From Dirofilaria immitis (Eukaryota; Nematoda; Chromadorea; Rhabditida; Onchocercidae), in the NCBI GenBank assembly GCA_024305405.1, contig JAKNDB010000030.1, positions 1 through 39,801 on the forward strand: 39,801 nt of DNA, written 5' to 3'. The position numbers and the translations under genes are program-made. This document shows, piece by piece, positions 13,304 to 23,225 of the stretch. The notes under the pieces were generated by a model. The model saw nothing but the letters and a program-made list of their open reading frames with translations, was not told the origin of the DNA and searched no databases. The first letter of the stretch is position 1; every line of letters starts with the position of its first letter.

Positions 13304-13950
13304 TGTTAAAAGGGATATTAGTGTAAATAGCGCGCCAAAAATGAGGTAAGTAAGATAAAAGGGTAAATATATAAAGATGTTCTCAATAGAAGCATTCGAT
13401 TCACTCATTAATCAATAAAATGAAGTTAGCCCATCTAGGATCGATAAGTCAAAAGATGCATAAGATAGGGATTGCGGTTCAATTACTCAAGTTTGAAGAA
13501 CAATTCGGCAATGATAACTCGGTAGTTAGTCGAGCTCAGTTATTCGCCGACAACTCAAATTCAAATGAGCGGTCAATCAGGATCAGTTACTCGACAACTA
13601 CTCAAATTTGATTCCGGGCAATCATGGTTCAGTGCAGTTTGGAAATATGATCAAACAGATCAGAGGACAATTCGATGTAACAGGAATCACAATTCAAAGA
13701 CGCAAAAACAGCAGTGGTGGTACGAAAAACGAAAGATCCAAAGGAACCTTCCAGTAAGCAGCAAGATATTTGTTTGTATTCTTTAATATTCCTGTGTGTT
13801 GCTCATTTGTTTTAGACCCTAGCATAAGCACGATATTGTGTTTATAATATCACATAAGCCTAAATATAGAAGAAGGTTCGGTCCTCCTATTCGAAAAAAG
13901 AGATTTAAAAACTACACTTCGTTTGACTCTTTTCTCTCAACGGTAATACA
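13304..13950 (+). mobile_element. Possible solo LTR or promoter-bearing repeat
   Basis: This block stands out by composition: it is less AT-rich and has a TATATAAAG box at about 13368-13376, followed about 30 bases later by TCACTC, an initiator-like site. It starts with TGTT and ends with ATACA, and TAGAA occurs next to both ends, offset by one base on the left. Inside are about three degenerate copies of a ~70-base unit (around 13470-13640). These are LTR-like traits, but no second LTR, primer-binding site or polymerase gene is nearby. It could instead be the promoter and first exon of an unknown gene; open stretches at 13420-13611 and 13565-13786 are not recognised. Confidence 0.3.
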
Positions 13951-15023
13951 TAGAATATCAATAATAGATAAACTCAATGCAAAATTTATTTGATGCAATC
14001 AAGATTGTTTTATATGAGTGTGATGCTTAATTTATGTTTGTATTGAATTGCTTTTCCGCATGAAGTCATAAGACGATTAGATGACAGGAATCACAGAAAA
14101 ATTAAGCATCAAATTTATGAAACACGGAATGGTGATCTTGTCGTCTAAACTTATATCAGTGTTGTATTTGTGTGTTGTATTACTAAAGTTCATGACACAC
14201 GAAAGTCGTATTATGTGCATTTTTGTCATTATTCAATTTATTTCAGTGTTAACATTGCAACCAGAAATCATACTGTATGCTTGAATGAAATAAATTTGCG
14301 ACGAAATATAAACAAAAAGATCAGTTGCTTAATAAAGTTAGAAAAGCAAGTATAACCCTTAATGAAATTTGTAGAAGTCAGTAAAATAATCACATGTATT
14401 TTCTTCGGTAGCCTATGATTTTACTTCAATTAAAAGACGTGTTACAAAGATGAGCAGAAGGTAGATTTGATATCCGAGTTGATTTGAAACATAGTAGATA
14501 GAAGGTAGAAATCTTTCATTTTGTTATGAGCTTAGTTATTTTATATAAATTTTACATTTCTTTTCAAAGTTTGAGAAATTCGACTTCCTACTTTCAACTT
14601 TACTTGAACTTTTTGGTGTTCAATTTTGAATATTATACCAACCATTCAGAAGACTGTATATAGAAATGAACCTTCAAGAATTAATCGAAATTTTTATTAA
14701 AATCTTTTATTTGAATATTTCATTATTTAAACTCATTACTATTTGCAGTATATTATTAGATCTAATGTAGAAAAAAATCAGATGGCAAAAATAATATCAT
14801 AGGTTTGTTTTTAAAATTCATTGCAAAATTCAGTGCGCCGTTCCAGTCGCTCGTAATTACCCTATCCCTGAGCTTTACAAAAGAATGCTTTGAAATTATC
14901 GCAGTTAGTTATATATGTAAATTATAGTCTTAAATTCTTTGGCTGTTATATTTAAATAATCTATTGCCAAAATGACAATTTTATTATTTTTGTTTAAAAT
15001 TATGTAATATGTCTGTTTATCAG
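13951..15023. other. Intergenic, nothing recognised
   Basis: AT-rich sequence. Overlapping short open stretches at 14081-14355 have no recognisable features. The next identifiable feature is a receptor exon remnant at 15024. Confidence 0.5.
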
Positions 15024-15154
15024 CTTTGTACGGTGCTATGCAGCTCTTTTCATATTTTAAAATAGTTACTGATTTCATTATTATGCCATTTTTGGTTTAT
15101 TTGTTAATTGCGAAAGTTGGAAATGGTCTATTCAAATATTTCACTTTTTTTTGA
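15024..15154 (+). pseudogene. Isolated receptor exon 2 remnant
   Basis: After a TTTATCAG acceptor the sequence reads SLYGAMQLFSYFK, MPFLVYLLIAKV and GNGLFKYFTFF, then a TGA stop. It aligns with exon 2 of the receptor genes at 16913 and 23609 ([36 protein letters not shown]). The two halves of the segment correspond to transmembrane helix 1 and its cytoplasmic end. No adjoining exon 1 or exon 3 is visible, so this is a diverged fragment from an older duplication. Confidence 0.75.
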
Positions 15155-16499
15155 ACAATTTTTTGATAGAAACGCACACATTATCGTAAAACGAAAAATA
15201 AGTAAAAATAAAGAGTTTTATTAAGTGATCTTTGTTTTCATTTAGTGCTTCAAGAATATAATTGTTAATTTTGGCTTTAATTTATAATCTTTTTAAAATG
15301 CTTTTAATAATTTTCCAGTAACAACATAAATGAAAAGCATTTATTCCTTAAGCACACATTTTACTTGCATACATCCTTGGTAGTAGGCATGTCATTAAAG
15401 TAACAAATTAATATAAAAGTTGCGATATTATTAGGGAATGATAATATGGTAGCAAGAAATGTTAAGTTAATTCTTACGTTATATGATGAATATTTGTGAT
15501 TTTAAGAAATGATGAATAAGGCAAACAAAACATTTTAAAGAACAGAAAATCAAACAGAATGATGCATTAATATTTCTGGATGATTAATGCAGTAAAGATT
15601 AAATGAATAATTTCATGCGCGAAATCATTTGATATGCGAAATTTTGTATCTTAATGATTGTTTCTTTTCAAGACATTTGAATTTTCCTCTTTTTAATAAT
15701 ATTAATAGTTAAAATCTCTGTGTTTTCTATGCAAGATTTTGCATTACTAGAAGACTTATGATTACAATTGCTAAGAAATTTTATTCCATTTTCCATTGTT
15801 GTTCATATCATCGAAAAAATTATCAATAAAAATAATCGAATAATGTTTATCGACAAAAATAATTGAATAAAATTAACGTTGACGACGCCGTCTCACAATC
15901 TATTTCACAACATTGATATCGTAATTACATTTTAAATTTCAAGCCAATTATCCTGATGAAATTTCATAATAATTTTAACGATATTATGTCGAGCGATTAT
16001 TAATATTAATCAAGTGCGATAATAACTTCATTAATGCCAAGAATCCATCAGTTACTTTATTGAGATACTGATGAAATTATTATTGCAATAAGTAGTTTGT
16101 TAAATCGCCATTCCATACCTTGCTGTTATTCTAGAGACAGATGGAAGAACATCTTTCGATAGCGATAAAATAAAATTATAGCATTTATTTTCTAACTAAA
16201 TTTGAGTTTTTATGTTCAATTTATATTAAAGTTCGAACAATATCTTCAAAATAAGAAACATAGGACTCAATTCACATTTTTCGTCACATACCTAAGAGTG
16301 AGGAATAAATATATTCTTAGCTTGTTCCAAACTTCCATGGATATATCGTGTAGCGTATTTTTACCGCATTAATACCAACTTCGTCGCTTTGTCGAGACTG
16401 TTAAAAAAATAACCGCATGCAGTAGTGTTCTTATGTTAAACAGGGAAATACGTGATACCTTAACTTGATTATCTCTTTAACACCGAAAATAAATTATCA
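15155..16499 (+). repeat. 5' flank of receptor copy 1 (tandem duplication unit 1)
   Basis: Aligns collinearly with about 21320-22480 upstream of receptor copy 2, for example 16060-16200 against 22225-22340. Identity is clearly lower than in the first exons, and small indels are common. The two units begin just after the exon 2 remnant at 15154, giving a period of about 6.2 kb before the NUMT is counted. Confidence 0.8.
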
Positions 16500-16506
16500 T
16501 TTTCAG
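16500..16506 (+). promoter_or_regulatory. 3' splice / likely trans-splice acceptor of receptor copy 1
   Basis: A perfect nematode acceptor TTTTCAG lies four bases before the start codon (CGAA then ATG at 16511). Such placement is typical of spliced-leader addition but also fits a 5' UTR intron. The same site precedes copy 2 at 23215-23221. Confidence 0.55.
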
Positions 16507-16510
16507 CGAA

Positions 16511-18790
16511 ATGAATGACACCTTTTATCATGACAACAACAATTATTTCAATAGCTCTGGTAGTTCGAACATTTCTACATGTGCTGGCTTGGGTCTGTTA
16601 TGTCGTAAGTTTATAACTACAATTCAAATTCGTTACCTCTGATGAATTCTTGAACATAGTATTCCAGAATTCAAAAGTATATGATTTTATTCGAACTCTG
16701 TCAAGTATACATAATTTAAGGATGGAAATGTTTGGGATGATCATCCATTTAACGACAATAAGTTAATATTTTTAAATCTAAGAATCGAATCCAATCTTAC
16801 GTTTGTTTTTAAGAAGTAAATTTGACATTGTGCTACAACTCACATTCTGAGATCATAAAACAACATATGATAACAGAAAGATTTTTTTGCGAATTACAGT
16901 ATATTTTTTTAGCAAGCTTATATGCTGCGAACCGTATAATATTTTATGTTGCGACGATTGGTAACCTATTCGTTATTCCATTCATATTATATTTAACACT
17001 TGTAAAAGTGAAGGATGGATTTTTCAAATATTTCACACTAAATTTACTGGCTATTTGTATCGCATCGGCTATTGCTGCGCTCGCAGTCGATATCATTGAT
17101 ATTATCAGCCTCTTCGTCAGAAAAAATAAAAGTTATCAATAAATTTTGCAAAATTTCGAATAAACATTCTTACTGTAATTATTCTTCACAAAATTGTTTT
17201 ATAATATCTAAATAATAATTTCTCAATAAAACCGATATTTTGATAAATATTTTTTAGAATTTTTAGTGCAGTGCAATAATTTTTAATTGTTTAAAAAAAT
17301 CGCTGTGTTTTTAGTGATAATATTCAACGATGGGCACGGCTATACATGCGCCTTGGAGCTATTTGGTTTCATGCCTTAATGCTTTATGCAGTTATAGTTT
17401 CTTACTTGCCCTACGTGAAACCTATTTTCTATATTAGGAAATTTGTGAACAAGTGAGTTTATTTTATTATTTTTCAAATCTCCTGTTTACATTTATTTGA
17501 AATTTCATAAATTTGAAATATATTTGTTAACGTTATGAACAGTTTTTAATTTTTTGTTGATACAACTTCAATATTTAAGTTGGATGTAAATTAATCTTAC
17601 CCAATTTGAACATGAATGTTCATTAGTTTTTTATATTCCTGCATTCTTTCCTGAGCTATTATTTTCAGAAACCAGACACCATACTACGTCTTGCTCCATA
17701 TTTCGATATTTCTTTGGAATACTTTTATACTCGTAATGTTTAAAAAACGGAAAATCTTGTACCTTATTTCCTAACTAATATCACATTGTTTGTTGTACTG
17801 TTCATTGCTGCTCTGAGGGTAAAGTTTTTCAAAATTTTAAACCTGATAAATTTTTGATCATCTATAATATAGTCAATCATTCCAATATTAATCAGGATAG
17901 AACATATGACGATATGTTTTCCTGGTAAATAAACTGAGAAAGAAGTTTCATCTAATGTTTTAAGGTCATATACTTCTTCTGACACTTGTCTTGAATTAAT
18001 AATTGTGTTAAAAGATAGCTTTAAAGTAAATCACTTGCTGTTATAGGGATCGATTAAAATAAGAAAATACAAGCCGATTGGAACTAATTCTATCCGGGTT
18101 GCAAAATTACAACAAAAACGTTTATATTCGTTTCTCTTATATTCTTATTCTATTGAAGTCATGACTTTGCCAATGTTTGGTAAGTTCTCCTTATTTGATC
18201 ATTTTAGTATCATTTCGAGTTAGTCAGTGGAAAACCTGTCACAACTACTTTAATGCTTTACTGTATCTATTAAAAGTTATGGCATAATTTTCCTTGAATA
18301 GTCAAGCTGAAAGTAAAGATATGAGATCAGCATTCTTAAACTAATATTTCGAAACAGAAAGCTAGGGTCATAAAATTAAGCATGTCTTAGCTCTATTAAG
18401 ACGAGATTTAAAAAATAGATAAATCAAATCGAAATATTGATGTTATTAATAGAAACATTTTTAGTTAACTCATGTGCACATATTTTTGTATGGTTACTGG
18501 TTGTGAATACGAAGATGAAACAAATACTTTTAAAAATATGATGAGTTCGACAATTTATTTTCTTTATCAGGTAAACAATTAAAAATTACTTACTTATTCC
18601 GTCATAGATTTAACTTTTACTATTCGCTGTGTGAATTTCCCTTAATGAAATTTTCACTGTTATTTAATTTCAGATGCGAATAATCATCGTTGTTTTCATT
18701 ACGATCGTTGCATTTGAACCGTATCGCCATGCAACTTTTTCGTTGCTCCTCAAAGAGAGCTTACAAATAACAAATCAATTCAAATGCTAG
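16511..18790 (+). pseudogene. Receptor copy 1: seven-transmembrane chemoreceptor-like gene, disrupted
   Basis: Exons: 16511-16604, 16913-17138, 17315-17452, 17669-17818, 18047-18179, 18465-18570, 18674-18790. The predicted product has an N-glycosylation-rich extracellular start (NSS and NIST sites), then hydrophobic segments: [16 protein letters not shown] (TM1), [17 protein letters not shown] (TM2), [15 protein letters not shown] (TM3), [12 protein letters not shown] (TM4), ITLFVVLFIAAL (TM5), a basic loop with IRKYKPIG and VAKLQQKR, TM6 in exons 5-6, TM7 [12 protein letters not shown] and the tail EPYRHA. This is the layout of nematode serpentine receptors; I cannot assign the subfamily. 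Defects: the exon 2 donor is AT instead of GT (copy 2 has GT), exon 4 is one base short so the frame ends in TAA, and exon 6 lacks one base near 18487, giving a stop. Three independent lesions argue for a pseudogene, though the two one-base losses could be sequencing errors. Confidence 0.8.
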
Positions 18791-19080
18791 AAACAAAAAC
18801 AAATTATGAGAAAAACGAAACAGAAGATAAATCAATTCAAGTGCTAGAAATAAAAACAAATTATGAAAAAACGAATAAATTTATCATGCATAATTATTTT
18901 TGTGAAAATAAAGAGATCAATTAGAATCTTTGGTATTTATAATATATTTAATTATTTTTCTTTTACATTTTAAACTCGTTTATTTGTTATTTGAATAAAT
19001 GAAATAAGCATTATATGTGTAAATTGCAAAGATTCTAACTTAAACATTGCATATTGTAGCTCCAGATTTTTATGTGCAAG
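18791..19080 (+). repeat. 3' flank shared by all receptor copies
   Basis: Diverged counterpart of 26044-26300 and of window bases 1-145. It is also the reverse complement of about 39757-39560. The repeated presence of this segment is what links the off-window copies at both ends to the family. Confidence 0.75.
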
Positions 19081-20259
19081 TTTGGCAACAGACACATACA
19101 TCAGTATTCCTATGTAAAGTAGAAGATTATGTGATGCCTTAAATTAACCATTTTTTTGACAATTGAAAATAAATTATAGTCTTTCTATTCTTATTTCTTG
19201 CATCAAATTATTGTGGATATCATCCTAAGATTTATTAAAATGAATTCATTTGTCTATCTATGATTAATAAAGTCGGCGTTCATTTTCATACGTAAAACGC
19301 GTTCATTTCTTATATGATTTTCCATATAAATACTACGATGAACTCTTGGCTTATTTATTAACACTACTTCTTTTTCGTATGATATTTCACTTTCTACATT
19401 TCAGGGAAAATATGTTCCCTTTGAGTTTTTCTCTAAAACTCGTTAAATATTCATTTTCTAGATCTCCCAAATATATCTAAGACTTTAAGAGCATTTGATA
19501 AATATTTAACAATTTTTTGATATTGTTTAGTTTATGAGGAATATATCCTTCTTGGATATCATTATCGGCAATCGATACCATCAAAGAAACATAAAAGAAG
19601 ATAAAATAAATCGGAGGATGATTACATCATTATTAAAATTTACGTTGGCGGTCGGTAATAAATTCTCTTCTATTTTCATCACTATTAGTTCTTTTTTCCA
19701 TGACAGCTTTCTCCTAATAGCTCTTCTCATTGTTAGTTTTTTCATAGATACAAATTGAGTTCATGAATTTCAAATCTTTGGACGGAAGTTAAAGAACATT
19801 TCTTTTAACGATCGACGATTTGTGCATTCTCAAGAAATACAGACAGATTTTCGATGGAGGTATATATCAAGTGCATTCAAGGTATTGCTCAAATAGCAGT
19901 CTTTACAGGAGTCAGAAATTTCACTAAAATGGTCCTTCCAACATCATTATTCCTAATAGAATGATTGCATATACTTGATTAGAGAACAGTTTACTATGCC
20001 ATATTATTTAACGCACCTTATATTATTACCTTATTCGTGGATGCTGTGAGATTAAATTTAATAAATTTTTATTCATTGACTTTAAGCTGACATCAATACT
20101 GATATAGCATGAATATGATTTGCTAAAAAATAATCTGAAAACACAGGGAGGTCGGTCTCATTGGAAATATTATCAAATTTTCATCTCCCAAAACTGACAT
20201 ATTGAAGTTGTAAATTGTCTGAACGATCAAATCTTTAAATCACTTAATTATTTTTACAG

Positions 20260-20859
20260 GCATCTGTTGAAATTTAAAAATACAAATAGCCGGATGAATG
20301 CTATTCTTGTTGGGAAAATAGGACAAAATGGTTATTTTCATCTGTTTTTACAGTTATTCTATTGGATTCATTGCTTTGCCCCGCTATGGTGAATCTTATA
20401 ACAGTTTAGATAGATTATTGTATAATTGATGGTAATGTATTATTGTACGTTAAATGAATTCAAGGACGTTCCACAGAGCAATCAAAATTAAAATTAAAAA
20501 ATTAGCCTAATTTGTTGGTTATTGATTCATAAATTTTTGTAGTCGCCTCATTTATATCAGCAATTTGCGCTTGTTATTAATGTCAAATTTAAACCAATAC
20601 GGCTTTATACGAACAATAGATCATATTTCCTATGAGGTAGAATTTCTAAATCTATTTCATGAGGTTTTCTATTCATTTTATTTACTTCAAGAATATTTTT
20701 ATTCCATTATATTTTTCACTTGCTATTTTTCTAAGTAACATTTTTGCTCTTGAATCATACCATCATACAATTATTTTAATGTTCCGAAAACAAAAATCAT
20801 CGACTACAAAAGTTCGGCCAATAAATGCTATAAATCTCGCCAATATTAATATGCTATAA
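20260..20859 (+). pseudogene. Degenerate receptor remnant (exon 5- and exon 7-like)
   Basis: After TTTTTACAG at 20251-20259, about 20260-20390 resembles receptor exon 5: LLKFKNTNSRMNAILVGKIG against [20 protein letters not shown]. At 20659-20859 an open stretch ends in FALESYHHTIILMFRKQ, resembling the exon 7 tail [16 protein letters not shown]. The pieces keep the order of the intact genes. Exons 1-4 cannot be traced with confidence in 19.1-20.2 kb; an open hydrophobic stretch at 19534-19758 may be a further remnant. This is an old, decayed family member between the two tandem copies. Confidence 0.55.
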
Positions 20860-22480
20860 CGCTAATTGTCCAAAAATAACGACACTGTATTAAAAATGGA
20901 AAAGTATTAGTGGCTGAACTATTTTTTGATTTAATCATATTGTTTTTTTTTTTGTTTCTGATCAATAAGTGAAATAGGTGCATAAAATGATATTCCATGC
21001 TATGTTTTACATTATTTAATGCTAAATATTTTTATTTTATGGGAAAACTCTGAGATGGATGTTGAAAAATGTAATAGTTTAAAAATTTTTTCCACTGATA
21101 TACTTTTAATAATGAATTCGAATTTGTGTTCATTGTATCATAGCTGAAAACATTTGGTTCTATATATTATCTCCATCTATTTGCTATACGTTAAATTAGT
21201 TCAAGTCAATGATTTCATTAAAAATAATTTTTATTCAATTTTAACATACGAATTAGTAGAATATAAAAAAGCCAAAGATCGCTAGCAATATTTCATCATC
21301 TGACGACTTTAATTATATTTCAAACAATTTTGGACAGAAACGTATACATTATCACAGTACAAAAATAAATTAAAATAAAAGTTCTATTAAGCAATCTTTT
21401 TCCATTTAGTGCTTCAACGAGAAACAATTGTAGAAATAGCTTTAATTTATGATCTTTTCAAAATGATTTCAATAATTTCCCATTAGCGAAATAAATGAAA
21501 AGGCATTTCCATTCCTTAACTACACATTTTATTTGCATGCTTGGGCACAGATATGTTGTCAAGGTAACAAATTAGTGTAAAAGTTGCGGTGTTATTAGGA
21601 AATGATGATATGAAACAAGAAATGCTAAGTAGATTGAATGTTATGCAGTGAATATTTGTGATTTAAAAAATGACGAATTTAAAAACAAGCATTACAGAAG
21701 AACAAAAAGCAGATAAAATGACGCATCGATATTAAAGGATGATTACTGTAGAAAAAATTAAATGAATAATTTCATATGTGAAAATTATTTGATTATGTAA
21801 AATTTTGTATTTTAATAATCATCTGTTTTCAAGATACTTCGAACTTTCTTCTTTTTAACAATAGTATTGCTATTCATATTACTAAAATCTCTGAGTTTTC
21901 TGTGCAAGATTTTGCATAATCAGCGTCTTGAGGCAGACTTATGGTTACAACTGTTGAGAAATTTCATTTCATTTTCTAATGTTGCTCATATCATCATGAA
22001 AAATTATGCATAAAAATAATCAATTAATACTAATTGCAGTTAATGATGAGATCTCATAACCTTATTCACAAATTTTCATATATCAGCTACATTTTTAAGT
22101 TTCATGGCATTTCATCCTAACGAGATTTCATAATAATTTTAGCAGTATTATTCGAGCGATTATTAATACTTATGAGATACGATAATAACCTCAATAATGT
22201 CTGAATAGGAAACCACCAATTTCTTTATTGAGACATTATTGAGATTATTATTGCAATAAGTAATTCTGTTACACCATGGAGAGATGGAACAACATCTTTC
22301 GATAGCGATGAAATATGGTTATGGTATTTATTTTCTAAGTTCGAATTTTTTGTATCCGATTTATATTGATGTTTGAGCAATACATTGGAAATAAAAACAG
22401 AGGATTCAAATTCCCATTTTTTGTTAGATACCTATCGTTAGAGTTGAGAGCAAATAAGTTTGTTTCAAATTTCCATGGAT
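20860..22480 (+). repeat. 5' flank of receptor copy 2 (tandem duplication unit 2)
   Basis: From about 21320 this aligns with the flank of copy 1 at 15155 onward. No coding exon is recognised. The alignment stops at about 22480 (TTCCATGGATA shared), where mitochondrial-like sequence begins, and resumes near 23071. Confidence 0.75.
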
Positions 22481-23070
22481 ACATCTCAATAATTTATGAA
22501 TTAACTATGATTCCTATATCGCTTTGCTTACTGGGTATGGTCGTCAAGTTAAAAAGTCAAAGAGGTTAATGCTTGTTGTTATCTAATTTTTATACTTTAT
22601 TTTTGGGTATACCTTATTTGTTTTTGTATAGTCATGTATTTTTTTATGAATTTTGTTCATTATGATTTTTTTTCTTATGAACTTATTTTTTTATTGAGTT
22701 TATGTTTTTTAGTTAAATTTCTATTTATTTTTTTCATGTTTAGTTGCCTAAGGTTCATGTTGAGGCACAAACTAGTTCTAGCATGATTTTTGCAAGTATT
22801 ATGTTGAAATTAGGCGGTGCTAGAGCATATCGTATCAGTAAATCTTTGAACTATTGTGATTTTGAGTTTTTAATTTTTTTCTTTAATTAGTATGGTTTTT
22901 GTTCTTTTATTTGTGTGGTTCAAAGTGATTGTAAGTCTTTAGCAGCTTATTCTTCTATTTGTCATATAGGTTTTGTATTGTTATCTGAATTGAGTATAGT
23001 ATATTATGGTAAATCTATAGCTCTGGTTATAATATTATCTCATGGCTATACTCCCGTTTTATTTTATTGG
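22481..23070 (+). pseudogene. nad4: NUMT: nuclear copy of mitochondrial nad4
   Basis: The strand is strikingly T-rich, as nematode mitochondrial coding strands are. Conceptual translation gives NADH dehydrogenase subunit 4 motifs in order: YELTMIPISLCLLG, TLFLGIPYLFLYSHVFFYE, LPKVHVEAQTSSSM, IMLKLGGA, RISKSLNYCDFE, QSDCKSLAAYSSICHIGF, LSELSIVYYGKS and LSHGYTPVLFYW. About 590 bases are present, roughly half of the gene. Frames change several times, and the usually invariant Trp before LPKVHVEA is a TAG stop, so this is a dead nuclear copy. It is absent from the matching place in unit 1 (about 16350). It ends about 155 bases before the start codon of receptor copy 2. Confidence 0.93.
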
Positions 23071-23214
23071 CAGCGTAAATTAATCGGATTTATTGATACC
23101 AAATTCGTTGATTCGTCGAAATTGTCAGAAAAATTGATGCATGCATTAGGGTTCTTATGTTAAGTAGAAATACCTTAACTTGATTATCTCTTTAACGCCG
23201 AGAATAAATTATCA

Positions 23215-23221
23215 TTTTCAG
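23215..23221 (+). promoter_or_regulatory. 3' splice / likely trans-splice acceptor of receptor copy 2
   Basis: TTTTCAG followed by CGAA and the ATG at 23226, identical to the site in front of copy 1. It marks the probable 5' end of the mature message after spliced-leader addition, or the end of a 5' UTR intron. Confidence 0.55.
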
Positions 23222-23225
23222 CGAA

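Noticed and set aside
13420..13786. Two overlapping open frames with near-normal composition
   Set aside because: Repetitive internal units and LTR-like surroundings explain the openness; no motif was recognised.
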